From: Halomonas eurihalina
GTDB taxonomy: Bacteria; Pseudomonadota; Gammaproteobacteria; Pseudomonadales; Halomonadaceae
Length of the DNA stretch: 64,000 nucleotides
Assembly (NCBI RefSeq): GCF_008274785.1
Contig: NZ_VTPU01000002.1
Coordinates: forward strand, 183,426 to 247,425
Direction of reading: 5' to 3'
The translations under genes were made by a program, and so were the position numbers. Below, piece by piece: positions 25,987 through 35,238 of this stretch. The notes beneath the pieces were generated by a model that was not told the DNA's origin, did not search any database, and saw only the letters and a program-made list of their open reading frames with translations. Within the stretch, counting starts at the first letter, position 1. Each line of letters starts with the position of its first letter.

Positions 25987-26023
25987 GCTTCGAGCTTCGA
26001 GCTTCGAGCTTCGAGCTTCGAGC
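25987..26023. repeat. GCTTCGA heptamer array in the nrdA-nrdB spacer
   Basis: About 5.3 perfect copies of GCTTCGA between nrdA and nrdB. The unit contains TCGA, and the array can fold on itself in RNA. The same heptamer, in rotated register, recurs at the end of the window (63924-64000). Confidence 0.9.
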
Positions 26024-26068
26024 CGCTCGCTGCTCGAAACTCGTCGCCCGTGACTGGCGAGAAGCGCC

Positions 26069-28975
26069 TTACTGACAGGCCTCGCAGCCCAGCTCGTCGA
26101 TCTCGCCCGCCGAGGGTGCCCGGGAGCCGCTGCCGCTCTTGCCCTGCAGGAAGTCGTCGATGCCACGCGGTTCCTGTGCCCGGGGCGTGGCCTCGGGGGC
26201 CGGCGCCGGAGCAGTGGAAGGCGAGGCGTTGCTTACGGCATTGAGGTTGCCGCGGTCGACCGTCGACTTCTCCACCGAGGTGGCGCCCAGGGCGCGCAGG
26301 TAGTAGGTGGTCTTGAGACCGCGGAACCAGGCCATGCGATAGGTCACGTCGAGCTTCTTGCCGGAGACGCCCTGGATGTAGAGGTTCAGAGACTGGGCCT
26401 GGTCGATCCACTTCTGGCGACGCGCGGCGGCTTCCACCAGCCACTTGGGTTCCGTCTCGAAGGCGGTGGCGTACTTGGCCTTGAGGTCCTCGGGCACGCG
26501 GTCGATGGCCTGAACGCTGCCGTCGTAGTACTTGAGGTCGTTGATCATGACCTCATCCCACAGGCCGCGTTCCTTGAGGTCGTTGACCATGTAGGCGTTG
26601 ACCACGGTGAACTCGCCCGACAGGTTCGACTTGACGAACAGGTTCTGATAGGTCGGCTCGATGGACTGCGAAACACCGCAGATGTTGGAGATGGTCGCGG
26701 TCGGGGCGATGGCCATGACGTTGGAGTTGCGCATGCCCTGGGTGGCGATCTTCTCGCGGATGCTGTCCCAGTCCTGGGTGGTGGAGGTGTCGACCTCGAT
26801 GTACTTCTCGCCGCGCTCCTGCTTCAGCTTCTCGATGGAGTCGATGGGCAGGATGCCCTGGCTCCACAGCGAGCCTTCGTAGCTTTCATAGTGCCCGCGC
26901 TCGGCGGCCAGATCGCTGGAGGCCTCGATGGCGTGATAGCTGACCAGTTCCATGGAGGTGTCGGCGAAGGCCACGGCCTCGTTGGAGGCGTAGGCGATGT
27001 CCTGGGCGTAGAGCGCGTCCTGGAAGCCCATGATGCCGAGCCCCACCGGGCGGTGCTTGAAGTTCGAGTTCTTGGCCTGCGGCACGGCGTAGTAGTTGAT
27101 GTCGATCACGTTATCGAGCATGCGTACTGCGGTCTTGACGGTCTTTTTCAGCTTGTCGCCGTCGAACTTGCCGTCCGTCACGTGCTGGGCGAGGTTGATG
27201 GAGCCCAGGTTGCAGACCGCGATCTCGTCGGGGCTGGTGTTCAGGGTGATCTCGGTGCACAGGTTGGAGCTGTGTACCACGCCGGCATGCTGCTGTGGGC
27301 TGCGCAGGTTGCATGGGTCCTTGAAGGTGATCCACGGATGGCCGGTCTCGAACAGCATCGACAGCATCTTGCGCCACATGTCCTTGGCGCGGACGCGCTT
27401 GAAGAGCTTGAGCTGGCCGTTGCGGGTCATCTCTTCGTATTCCTGGTAGCGCTTCTCGAAGGCCACGCCGTAGAGATCGTGCAGGTCCGGGCAGGTGGCC
27501 GGCGAGAACAGCGTCCATTCGCCGTCGTCGAAGACCCGCTTCATGAACAGGTCCGGTACCCAGTTGGCGGTGTTCATGTCGTGGGTACGGCGGCGGTCGT
27601 CGCCGGTGTTCTTGCGCAGCTCGAGGAACTCTTCGATATCGAGGTGCCAGGTCTCGAGGTAGGCGCAGACGGCGCCCTTGCGCTTACCGCCCTGGTTGAC
27701 GGCCACCGCGGTGTCGTTGACCACCTTGAGGAAGGGCACCACGCCCTGGGACTTGCCGTTGGTGCCTTTGATGTAGGAGCCCAGGGCGCGCACCGGCGTC
27801 CAGTCGTTGCCGAGGCCGCCGGCCCACTTGGAGAGCAGGGCGTTATCGCGGATGGCGCTGTAGATGTGATCCAGGTCGTCCGAGACGGTGGTCAGGTAGC
27901 AGCTGGAAAGCTGGCTGCGCACGGTGCCCGAGTTGAACAGCGTCGGCGTGGAGGCCATGTAGTCGAAGCTGGAGAGCAGCTCGTAGAACTCGATGGTGCG
28001 AGCCTCGCGGTCGTCCTCGTTGAGCGCCAGGCCCATGGCGACGCGCATGAACATGACCTGGGGCAGCTCGTAGCGCACTTCGTCGCGGTGGATGAAGTAG
28101 CGGTCGTAGAGCGTCTGCAGGCCCAGGTAGGTGAACTGGGCGTCGCGGGTATGATCGAGAGCATCGCCCAAGCGCTCGAGGTCGAACTCGGCCAACTGCG
28201 GGTCGAGTTGCTCGAACTCGATGCCCTTGGCGATGTAGGCCTGGAAGGCCGGCTTGTAGTAGTCGGCCATTTCCTGGTAGGTGGCTTCCTCGGCGATGCC
28301 CAGGAACGACAGCGCCTCGCGGCGCAGGTTGTCCTGCAGCAGGCGGGCGGTGACGTAGGTGTAGTTGGGGTCCTTCTCGACCAGGGTACGCGCGGTCATC
28401 ATCAGCGCCTGGGAAACGCCGTCCACGCTCACGCCGTCGTAGAGGTTTTTCAGGGAATCCTCGACGATCTTGCCCGGCTCGACGTTGGCCAGGTTCTCGC
28501 AGGCTTCGTACACCAGGGTCTCGACGCGGCCGAGATCCAGCGGTCGGGTACTGCCGTCAGGGGCGGTGACGTTCAGCGTGGGGTGGGGCTTGGCGATATC
28601 GCCGCCGGATTCGGCCCGGGCCCGGGCGTGTTCCTCGCGATAGAGCACGTAGGCACGCGCCACTTTCTGCTCGCCGGCACGCATCAAGGCCAACTCGACC
28701 TGGTCCTGGATGTCCTCGATATGCAGGGTGCCGCCGTCGGGCATGCGGCGCAGGAAGGCCTGCTCGATGTTCTCCGAGGCGCGCTGGACGAAGTCGCGGA
28801 CCCGCGAGGATGTCGCGGCGTTGTCGCCTTCCACGGCGATGAAGGCCTTGCTCAGGGCGACGGCGATCTTGCTGCTGGAGAAGGGCACCACGTCGCCGGT
28901 GCGTTTGATGACACGCAGCGTCTGCGGGGCGGTAACGGAGACGGACGGATGGTCCTGAGTAACGGGGGTATCCAT
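26069..28975 (-). CDS. nrdA: Ribonucleotide reductase class Ia, alpha subunit
   Basis: A 968-residue catalytic subunit, longer than E. coli NrdA (761). The N-terminus has an ATP-cone (LRVIKRTGDVVPFSSSKI) and a second cone-like region near residues 125-220, matching the long NrdA type of pseudomonads and relatives. Active-site cysteines are in SSCYLTTV, SSNLCTEI and AVCNLGSINLA. The redox-active C-terminal pair is CEACQ at the very end. It reduces ribonucleoside diphosphates. Two NrdR boxes and a near-consensus DnaA box lie upstream, so repression by NrdR and cell-cycle control are likely. Confidence 0.96.
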   Translation of the reverse strand: MDTPVTQDHPSVSVTAPQTLRVIKRTGDVVPFSSSKIAVALSKAFIAVEGDNAATSSRVRDFVQRASENIEQAFLRRMPDGGTLHIEDIQDQVELALMRAGEQKVARAYVLYREEHARARAESGGDIAKPHPTLNVTAPDGSTRPLDLGRVETLVYEACENLANVEPGKIVEDSLKNLYDGVSVDGVSQALMMTARTLVEKDPNYTYVTARLLQDNLRREALSFLGIAEEATYQEMADYYKPAFQAYIAKGIEFEQLDPQLAEFDLERLGDALDHTRDAQFTYLGLQTLYDRYFIHRDEVRYELPQVMFMRVAMGLALNEDDREARTIEFYELLSSFDYMASTPTLFNSGTVRSQLSSCYLTTVSDDLDHIYSAIRDNALLSKWAGGLGNDWTPVRALGSYIKGTNGKSQGVVPFLKVVNDTAVAVNQGGKRKGAVCAYLETWHLDIEEFLELRKNTGDDRRRTHDMNTANWVPDLFMKRVFDDGEWTLFSPATCPDLHDLYGVAFEKRYQEYEEMTRNGQLKLFKRVRAKDMWRKMLSMLFETGHPWITFKDPCNLRSPQQHAGVVHSSNLCTEITLNTSPDEIAVCNLGSINLAQHVTDGKFDGDKLKKTVKTAVRMLDNVIDINYYAVPQAKNSNFKHRPVGLGIMGFQDALYAQDIAYASNEAVAFADTSMELVSYHAIEASSDLAAERGHYESYEGSLWSQGILPIDSIEKLKQERGEKYIEVDTSTTQDWDSIREKIATQGMRNSNVMAIAPTATISNICGVSQSIEPTYQNLFVKSNLSGEFTVVNAYMVNDLKERGLWDEVMINDLKYYDGSVQAIDRVPEDLKAKYATAFETEPKWLVEAAARRQKWIDQAQSLNLYIQGVSGKKLDVTYRMAWFRGLKTTYYLRALGATSVEKSTVDRGNLNAVSNASPSTAPAPAPEATPRAQEPRGIDDFLQGKSGSGSRAPSAGEIDELGCEACQ

Positions 28976-29068
28976 GGCGCCGGGGTTCCCTACCTTTTAG
29001 AGTCGATGAAATGGAAGATGAAGGCCGCCGTTGAGCGGTTGTTGACAGGTTTTTCGAAAATTGCTAAG

Positions 29069-29115
29069 GCACATTATCTTGTGTGAAGGTGGAGCTGGCA
29101 CACAAGATAGTGTGC
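29069..29115 (-). promoter_or_regulatory. Tandem NrdR boxes upstream of nrdAB
   Basis: Two 16-bp sites, GCACATTATCTTGTGT (29069-29084) and ACACAAGATAGTGTGC (29100-29115), each match the NrdR consensus at 13 positions. Their starts are 31 bp apart, three helical turns, which is the usual arrangement for this repressor. They are near-mirror copies of each other. A minus-strand GATAAT overlaps the first box and may be the -10 element. Confidence 0.85.
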
Positions 29116-29422
29116 TTTCTTCGGGTCATCAAGTGGATAAGCTGTGGACGGCCTGTGGCCATTCGGGGGGCATTTTTCGAGGGTGCGGTTAGCCCGCATG
29201 GTTGAGCCGGTCGTGGGGTTTCGATGCGTGCCCGGATCGAGCGAAAGATGTCTATGTCGAGTATCCTTCCCCCTTGAACCTCCTTTCCCGAACGATAAGC
29301 GGGATCGGGCTGCCCGGTGGTGATGACGACCGGATCCCTTGGACGGAGGCGCTTGTACAGGATGTCGTACCGCCAGCGACACTCCGTTGACCGACCACTG
29401 CCTGTCGAGGTGACAACTGAGA
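29116..29422. other. Gene-free stretch between nrdA and rstA, with a DnaA-box-like site
   Basis: 307 bp that must hold the rstA promoter. TTATCCACT on the minus strand (29132-29140) matches the DnaA box at eight of nine positions and lies just beyond the NrdR boxes. This recalls the DnaA control of nrdAB known in E. coli. Nothing else in the stretch is recognised; short open frames on the minus strand look like chance. Confidence 0.55.
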
Positions 29423-30142
29423 ATGGAAGCGAGTGTGGATACCCCTGGCATGGAACACGTACTGATCATCGAAGACGATGAACGGTTGGCCGAACTGACC
29501 CGAGACTATCTGGTCGCCAATGGTTTTCGTGTGACGCTGGAAGCCGACGGCGCCCGAGGCGTGCAATGCATTCTCGATCTGCAGCCGGATCTGGTGATCC
29601 TGGATCTCATGCTGCCGGGCGAGGATGGCCTGTCTATCTGCCGACGAGTACGAAGCGACTATCCCGGCCCGATTCTGATGCTCACCGCCCGCACCGATGA
29701 TATGGACCAGGTGCTGGGGCTCGAGATGGGTGCGGATGACTATGTGGCCAAGCCGGTGCAGCCCCGAGTGCTGCTGGCGCGCATGCGCGCCCTGCTGCGC
29801 CGAAGCAATGAGCCGTCGGGCAACGGCAACGGCGAGGCTCGCCTGTTCTTTCGCGATCTCGAAATCGATAGCGGCACCCGCGAGGCCTGGCTGGGAGGTG
29901 AGCGCATCGACCTGACCAGTGCCGAATTCGATCTGCTCTGGCTGCTTGCCAGTCACGCCGGGCGCGTCCTGACGCGGGAAGAGATCTTCGCGCAATTGCG
30001 CGGCATCAAGTATGACGGCCAGGACCGCTCCATCGATGTCCGCGTATCGCGGATCCGGCCCAAGATCGGCGATGACCCGCATCATCCGCATCGCATCAAG
30101 ACGGTGCGCAGCAAGGGATACCTATTCGTTCGAGATGCCTGA
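29423..30142 (+). CDS. rstA: OmpR-family response regulator, RstA-like
   Basis: A 239-residue two-domain regulator. The receiver has the acidic pair in IIEDDE, phospho-acceptor D61 in ILDLMLPGEDG, T in MLTART and the K of VAKPVQP. The C-terminal winged helix ends HRIKTVRSKGYLFV, and LRGIKYDGQDRSIDV closely matches E. coli RstA. Two starts are possible. The first ATG has GAGGTG about 11 bp upstream, while the ATG at 29450 aligns better with homologues but lacks a site. Its stop overlaps the kinase start (TGATG). The signal sensed is unknown. Confidence 0.87.
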   Translation: MEASVDTPGMEHVLIIEDDERLAELTRDYLVANGFRVTLEADGARGVQCILDLQPDLVILDLMLPGEDGLSICRRVRSDYPGPILMLTARTDDMDQVLGLEMGADDYVAKPVQPRVLLARMRALLRRSNEPSGNGNGEARLFFRDLEIDSGTREAWLGGERIDLTSAEFDLLWLLASHAGRVLTREEIFAQLRGIKYDGQDRSIDVRVSRIRPKIGDDPHHPHRIKTVRSKGYLFVRDA

Positions 30143-31785
30143 TGCCACTGTTGCGACTGCTGCCACGCGCCCTGGTCGACAGTACCTTCCTGCGCGTCTA
30201 TGTGCTGCTGGCCCTTGCCCTGGTACTGGCGCTCGGGCTGTCCCTGTCGGCTATTTCGCTGGTCGACAAGGTGCGCCGCGAGCAGTACCACGAACGGCTG
30301 GCCGATGTGCCGATGACGCTGTTAGTGCAGCGCTTGTCAGCGCTGCCGAAGGCCGACCAGGCTGGCTGGCTGGCGAGTCATGGCGAACGGCTTGCCGTCG
30401 ACTTGACGCTGCACGAGAGCCGCGACGATTCACTGGGGTATTTTGAACGCCTGCGGTTGTCCGAGGGGCACACTCTGGTGAGTCGTGCCCGGAACGGGCA
30501 TTGGCAACTATACCGTCGGCTACCCGGTGAGGCTCGCCTGTTGCGGGCCGAACTGGGAGACGTGAGCGAGGCTCAGTTGCGGGGGCTGGTACGCGTTCTG
30601 GGAGAGTGGCTGCAGCCACTCCCTTCGGCGGTTCGGCAACGGTGGCTGGAACGGCTGAGCAACCCGGCGGTGCCATTGGCGATTGATGACGGGCCGCCGA
30701 AGGAACGGCGCGAGACCGCTGGCCGCGATGTCGTGGCACGCTCACATCCTGCGGAAGGGGCATTGTCGCTGTATTGGCCGCTTTCGGGAGGGCAGGTCTC
30801 GGGCGATGTGCCCGAGGCCAAGTGGCTGACCGTTGGGCCGCTGCAGCCCTACCGGCCGCCGTCGGTCCCAGTGCTGTCACTGGTGGTGGTGATGGTGCTC
30901 AGCATCCTGGCGGTGATCATCTATCTGATCGTGCGCGGCGTGGAATCGCGCATGACGCGTCTCGAGCAGGCCGCCACGCGCATCGCCGGCGGGCGTCTGG
31001 ATACTCGCGTCAAGGTGCAAAGCGGCGACTTCCTTGGTCGTCTGGGGATGGCCTTCAATGGCATGGCAGAGCAGGTGCAGTCGTTGCTGCGGGCCCAGCA
31101 GGATATGACCCGAGCGGTGTCCCATGAGCTACGTACGCCGGTGGCGCGGATTCGCTTCGCGGTGCAGATGGTCGAGGACATGACCGACGACCCCGCGGTG
31201 CGGCATCAACTGCGCGGTGTGGATGGCGATATCGCCGAACTCGACGCCCTGGTCGATGAGATCCTCACCTATGCACGGCTCGACAGTTGTGCGGCCAACG
31301 AGGGAGGGCTCGAGACCGAGCCGGTCGAGGGGGGCGCGCTGGCCGAGCGGGTCATCACTTCCGTGAGCGATCTGCATGGACATCTCGATATCGACCTGGT
31401 GGCCGGCCCTGAGGTGGAGTTCACCGCCGACCCTCGTTATCTGCAGCGAGCCTTGCAGAATCTGGTGACCAATGCCTGTCGCCATGCCACCTCCCGGGTG
31501 CGGGTGAGTGTGGAAGGCGAGCCCGGCGTGGTGCGTTTCGATGTCGAGGATGATGGCCCCGGTGTGCCGGAGCGGGCGCGTCGCGAGATATTCAAGCCCT
31601 TCGCCCGCCTCGACGACAGCCGAGACCGGCGGTCGGGCGGCTATGGGCTGGGCTTGTCCATCGTGCAGAAGGTCATGGTCTGGCACGGTGGCAGCGTGAT
31701 GGTGGATACCGGCCCGGCACTGGGTGGGGCGCGTTTCACCTTGCTGCTGCCTCGGCAGGAGATTGCCCCCGTTCGGGAGGCGTGA
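30142..31785 (+). CDS. rstB: Sensor histidine kinase, RstB-like
   Basis: A 547-residue membrane kinase. A first transmembrane helix (about 20-40) and a second (about 245-268) flank a periplasmic sensor domain of ~200 residues. HAMP, HisKA and HATPase domains follow. The phospho-acceptor is H328 in AVSHELRTP. The ATP site has N, G1 and G2 boxes in NLVTNACRHA, DDGPGVP and GGYGLGL. It phosphorylates the RstA-like partner whose gene it overlaps. The periplasmic domain is longer than in E. coli RstB, so the stimulus may differ. Confidence 0.87.
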   Translation: MPLLRLLPRALVDSTFLRVYVLLALALVLALGLSLSAISLVDKVRREQYHERLADVPMTLLVQRLSALPKADQAGWLASHGERLAVDLTLHESRDDSLGYFERLRLSEGHTLVSRARNGHWQLYRRLPGEARLLRAELGDVSEAQLRGLVRVLGEWLQPLPSAVRQRWLERLSNPAVPLAIDDGPPKERRETAGRDVVARSHPAEGALSLYWPLSGGQVSGDVPEAKWLTVGPLQPYRPPSVPVLSLVVVMVLSILAVIIYLIVRGVESRMTRLEQAATRIAGGRLDTRVKVQSGDFLGRLGMAFNGMAEQVQSLLRAQQDMTRAVSHELRTPVARIRFAVQMVEDMTDDPAVRHQLRGVDGDIAELDALVDEILTYARLDSCAANEGGLETEPVEGGALAERVITSVSDLHGHLDIDLVAGPEVEFTADPRYLQRALQNLVTNACRHATSRVRVSVEGEPGVVRFDVEDDGPGVPERARREIFKPFARLDDSRDRRSGGYGLGLSIVQKVMVWHGGSVMVDTGPALGGARFTLLLPRQEIAPVREA

Positions 31786-31809
31786 TTCCCCCCGAGACGT
31801 GGGAGGGGC

Positions 31810-32724
31810 TCACGCCGGCTTGATGCCTTCGAGTACCGCGAAGGAGGTTTCCCGAGCGGTGCGCAGGAAGTCTTCCATCCACGGCGCCTCTCGGGTGTCT
31901 TCACGGATCGCCGCGAACAGTGTGCTCCACACGCCGCGCTCGCCGAGCGACACCGCCTTGACGTAGTCGCGCTCAAGGTATTCGGTCAGGGCCCAGTTGG
32001 GCAGCGCACAGACGCCCCGACCGCTGGCTACCAGTTGCATCATCATGATGGTCAGCTCGGCGGTGCGAATCTCCTTGGGCTGGATGCCGGCGGGGTCGAG
32101 GAACTGGGTGAAGACATCCAGGCGGGCATGTTCGACGGGATAGGTGATGAGCGTCTCGTCGGCGAGCGCCTCGGGCGTGACATGCGGCTTGCCGGCCAGG
32201 GAGTGCTGGCGGGAGACCGCCAGGAGTCCTTCGTAGCGGAACAGCGGCTCGTAATGGACACCGGGCAGTGGCTGGGGGTCGGCGGTGATCACCAGATCGA
32301 GTTGCTCGCGGGCCAGGGCCGCAAGCGGCTCGAAATGATGGCCGTCGGGAATGTCGACCTCCACCTCGGGCCAGTGGTCGCGGAAATGGTCCATGGTTGG
32401 CATCAGCCACTGGAAACAGCTATGGCATTCGATGGCCATGTGCAGCCGACCCTGCTCGTTGCCGGCCAGGCGCGCCAGGTCGCGCTCGGCCATGCGGACC
32501 TGAGGCAGCACCTGTTCGGCGAGGGCCAGCAGGCGCAAGCCGGCTCGCGTGAAGGTCACTGGCCGGGTCTTGCGGAGGAAGAGCGGGCTGCCCAGTCGCT
32601 CCTCCAGATCCTTTATCTGATGGGAAAGGGCGGACTGGGTCAGGTGCACGCGTTCGGCGGCTTCCACCAGGGAGCCGGCGTCACGCAGGGCAACGAGGGT
32701 GCGAAGGTGGCGCAGTTCGAGCAT
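31810..32724 (-). CDS. metR: MetR, LysR-type activator of methionine genes
   Basis: A 304-residue LysR regulator. The helix-turn-helix is LVEAAERVHLTQSALSHQIK (residues ~19-38), and the effector domain begins with the MetR-type MAIECHSCFQWLMP block. MetR senses homocysteine and activates metE and metH. It is divergent from metE with a 103-bp shared control region that holds a dyad (32736-32758), the classic metR-metE arrangement. Confidence 0.93.
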   Translation of the reverse strand: MLELRHLRTLVALRDAGSLVEAAERVHLTQSALSHQIKDLEERLGSPLFLRKTRPVTFTRAGLRLLALAEQVLPQVRMAERDLARLAGNEQGRLHMAIECHSCFQWLMPTMDHFRDHWPEVEVDIPDGHHFEPLAALAREQLDLVITADPQPLPGVHYEPLFRYEGLLAVSRQHSLAGKPHVTPEALADETLITYPVEHARLDVFTQFLDPAGIQPKEIRTAELTIMMMQLVASGRGVCALPNWALTEYLERDYVKAVSLGERGVWSTLFAAIREDTREAPWMEDFLRTARETSFAVLEGIKPA

Positions 32725-32735
32725 TGTCCTGAGCT

Positions 32736-32758
32736 TTATTCATGTTGAAGATTAATAA
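32736..32758. promoter_or_regulatory. Imperfect dyad in the metR-metE control region, probable MetR site
   Basis: A 23-bp AT-rich sequence from TTATT to AATAA matches its own reverse complement at 18 positions. It contains TTCATGTTGAA, whose TTCA and TGAA half-sites resemble MetR half-sites. It lies 11 bp upstream of the metR start, so it could serve autoregulation of metR and activation of metE. Confidence 0.6.
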
Positions 32759-32827
32759 GTTTAGTTTGATTCAGTCGTGGTGGCTAGCGAGACTGGGCGG
32801 CATCGATCAAACCGCTCGGGATTCACC

Positions 32828-35134
32828 ATGACGCTGACACACGTACTCGGTTATCCGCGCATCGGCGCGGACCGCGAATTGAAGAAAGCCACCGAAGCCT
32901 ACTGGAAGGGCGAACTCGATCGCCAGGCCCTCGAGGCCGAGGGGCGCGAGCTGCGCAAGCGTCATTGGGCGGCGCAGCGTGACGCCGGCCTCGATCTGGT
33001 GACCGTGGGCGACTTCGCCTTCTACGACCAGGTGCTCAACGTCTCGGTGCTGCTGGGGGCGGTGCCGGCGCGATTCGGCGCCGAGGGCGATCTGGCCCGG
33101 GGCGAGGTGGATCTGGACACGACTTTTCGCATGGCCCGGGGCCGAGCACCCAGCGGAGAGCCTGCCGCCGCCTGCGAGATGACCAAGTATTTCGATACCA
33201 ACTATCACTACCTGGTCCCTGAGCTGCATGCCGGACAACGCTTCCGGCTGGCCAGTTCGCGACTGTTCGACGAGGTCGAGGAAGCGAAAGCCGAAGGTCA
33301 TGCGGTCAAGGTGGCGCTGACCGGCCCGCTGACCTGGCTGTGGCTGGGCAAGGCGCGTGGCGACAATGCCGAGGATGTCGACCGTCTCGCGCTGCTCGAT
33401 GGCGTACTGGAGGTGTATGGCCAGGTGCTCACCAGGCTGGCCGAGCAGGGCGTCGAGTGGGTGCAGCTCGACGAGCCCGCCCTGGTGCAGGATCTGCCCG
33501 CGGATTGGCGTCAGGCCTTCGAGCGCGCCTATCACCGCCTGCAGTCGGCGCCGGTGAAGCTGTTGCTGGCAACTTACTTCGGCGGCCTGGGAGACAACCT
33601 CTCGCTGGCCGTCGGTCTGCCGGTGGATGGCCTGCACCTCGATGCGGTCAGGGCGCCGGACCAGGTCGACACAGTGGTTGATCGACTGCTGCCCCACAAG
33701 GTGCTGTCGCTGGGCGTCATCGATGGCCGCAACATCTGGCGAGCCGATCTGGCAGCGCTGCGCGAGCGTCTGGCGCCGCTCAAGGCGCGTCTGGGTGAAC
33801 GCCTCTGGGTGGCACCGAGCTGCTCGTTGCTGCATGTGCCGGTGGATCTGAGCGCCGAGACCGAGTTCGATGCCGAGCTCAAGAGCTGGCTGGCCTTCGC
33901 TAGGCAGAAGCTCGACGAGACGGTGGTGCTGGGTCGCGCCCTGAGCGGTCGCCTCACGGCCAGCGACGAGGCCTTCCTGGCCGATGCCGCCGCGGCGCTG
34001 GCCGCACGCCGCGAGTCGCCGCGCATCCATCGCCCGGCCGTGGCCCAGCGTCTATCAGCGGTGAGCCGCACCGACAGCGAGCGGGCGCATCCCTATGTCG
34101 AGCGGGCGCGTGCCCAGCGTCGGCACCTGGCGTTGCCGCTGTTTCCGACCACCACCATCGGCTCCTTCCCGCAGACCACCGAGATTCGCCAGACGCGCCG
34201 AGCCTACAAGCAGGGCGAGTTGTCCGCCGCCGACTATGAAGCGCGCATGCAGGACGAGATCGCCGAGGCGGTGTCTCGCCAGCAAGCCCAGGGCCTCGAC
34301 ATGCTGGTCCATGGCGAGGCCGAGCGTAACGACATGGTCGAGTACTTCGGCGAGCAGCTCGAGGGGTTTGCCTTCACTCGCTTCGGCTGGGTGCAGAGCT
34401 ATGGTTCCCGTTGCGTCAAGCCGCCGGTGCTGTTCGGCGACGTGGTGCGCCCCGAGCCGATGACCGTGCGCTGGAGCCGCTATGCCCAGTCGCTGACCGA
34501 CAAGCCGATGAAGGGCATGCTCACGGGCCCGGTGACCATCCTGCAGTGGTCCTTCGTGCGCGATGACCAGCCCCGCGAGACCACCTGCCGGCAGATTGCC
34601 CTGGCCCTGCGTGACGAAGTGGCCGACCTGGAAGCGGCGGGCATTCGCGCCATCCAGATCGACGAGCCGGCGCTGCGCGAGGGACTGCCGTTGCGCCAGG
34701 CCGAGTGGCAGGGCTATCTCGACTGGGCGGTGGACTGCTTCCGGTTGAGCGCCGCCGTGGCCGATGATGCCACCCAGATCCACACTCACATGTGCTATTC
34801 GGAGTTCAATGACATCATCGCGTCCATCGCCGCGCTGGATGCCGATGTCATCACCATCGAGACTTCGCGGTCCGACATGGAGCTGCTCGATGCCTTCCGC
34901 GATTTCGACTATCCCAACGAGATCGGGCCGGGCGTCTACGATATCCACTCGCCGAACATTCCCGAGGTCGACTGGATGGTGCAACTGATGGAGAAGGCGG
35001 CCGAGCGGATCCCCGTCGAGCGCCTCTGGGTCAACCCCGACTGTGGCCTCAAGACCCGCGGCTGGGCCGAGGTCGAACCGGCGCTGGCCAACATGGTCGA
35101 GGCCGCGCGGCGGCTGAGGCAGCGTCACGCCTGA
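32828..35134 (+). CDS. metE: Cobalamin-independent methionine synthase
   Basis: A 768-residue MetE starting [13 protein letters not shown], the expected N-terminus. The open frame runs 17 codons further upstream without support. Two TIM barrels are present. Zinc and homocysteine ligands are visible in [11 protein letters not shown] (His and Cys), [10 protein letters not shown] (Glu) and [10 protein letters not shown] (Cys). It transfers the methyl group of 5-methyltetrahydropteroyl-triglutamate to homocysteine. The site before the ATG is weak. It is controlled from the shared region with metR. Confidence 0.96.
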   Translation: MTLTHVLGYPRIGADRELKKATEAYWKGELDRQALEAEGRELRKRHWAAQRDAGLDLVTVGDFAFYDQVLNVSVLLGAVPARFGAEGDLARGEVDLDTTFRMARGRAPSGEPAAACEMTKYFDTNYHYLVPELHAGQRFRLASSRLFDEVEEAKAEGHAVKVALTGPLTWLWLGKARGDNAEDVDRLALLDGVLEVYGQVLTRLAEQGVEWVQLDEPALVQDLPADWRQAFERAYHRLQSAPVKLLLATYFGGLGDNLSLAVGLPVDGLHLDAVRAPDQVDTVVDRLLPHKVLSLGVIDGRNIWRADLAALRERLAPLKARLGERLWVAPSCSLLHVPVDLSAETEFDAELKSWLAFARQKLDETVVLGRALSGRLTASDEAFLADAAAALAARRESPRIHRPAVAQRLSAVSRTDSERAHPYVERARAQRRHLALPLFPTTTIGSFPQTTEIRQTRRAYKQGELSAADYEARMQDEIAEAVSRQQAQGLDMLVHGEAERNDMVEYFGEQLEGFAFTRFGWVQSYGSRCVKPPVLFGDVVRPEPMTVRWSRYAQSLTDKPMKGMLTGPVTILQWSFVRDDQPRETTCRQIALALRDEVADLEAAGIRAIQIDEPALREGLPLRQAEWQGYLDWAVDCFRLSAAVADDATQIHTHMCYSEFNDIIASIAALDADVITIETSRSDMELLDAFRDFDYPNEIGPGVYDIHSPNIPEVDWMVQLMEKAAERIPVERLWVNPDCGLKTRGWAEVEPALANMVEAARRLRQRHA

Positions 35135-35159
35135 GGGGCAGGGAAATGCATGGCAACGC

Positions 35160-35189
35160 GCCGCCGGGCGGGGCAAGTCATCCGGCGGC
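35160..35189 (+). terminator. GC-rich hairpin after metE
   Basis: GCCGCCGG and CCGGCGGC form a perfect 8-bp stem over a 14-base loop, 25 bases after the metE stop. Only TGTTAT follows, so it is a weak or Rho-assisted terminator at best. Confidence 0.45.
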
Positions 35190-35238
35190 TGTTATCCTGT
35201 AGATTCGATGGACATCAACCCTACAAGGATATTTGCCA

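Noticed and set aside
26891..29086. A 731-codon plus-strand open frame antisense to nrdA
   Set aside because: It is the reverse complement of a highly conserved gene in a GC-rich genome; its composition (Val, Gly, Ala and His rich without motifs) is typical of a shadow frame.
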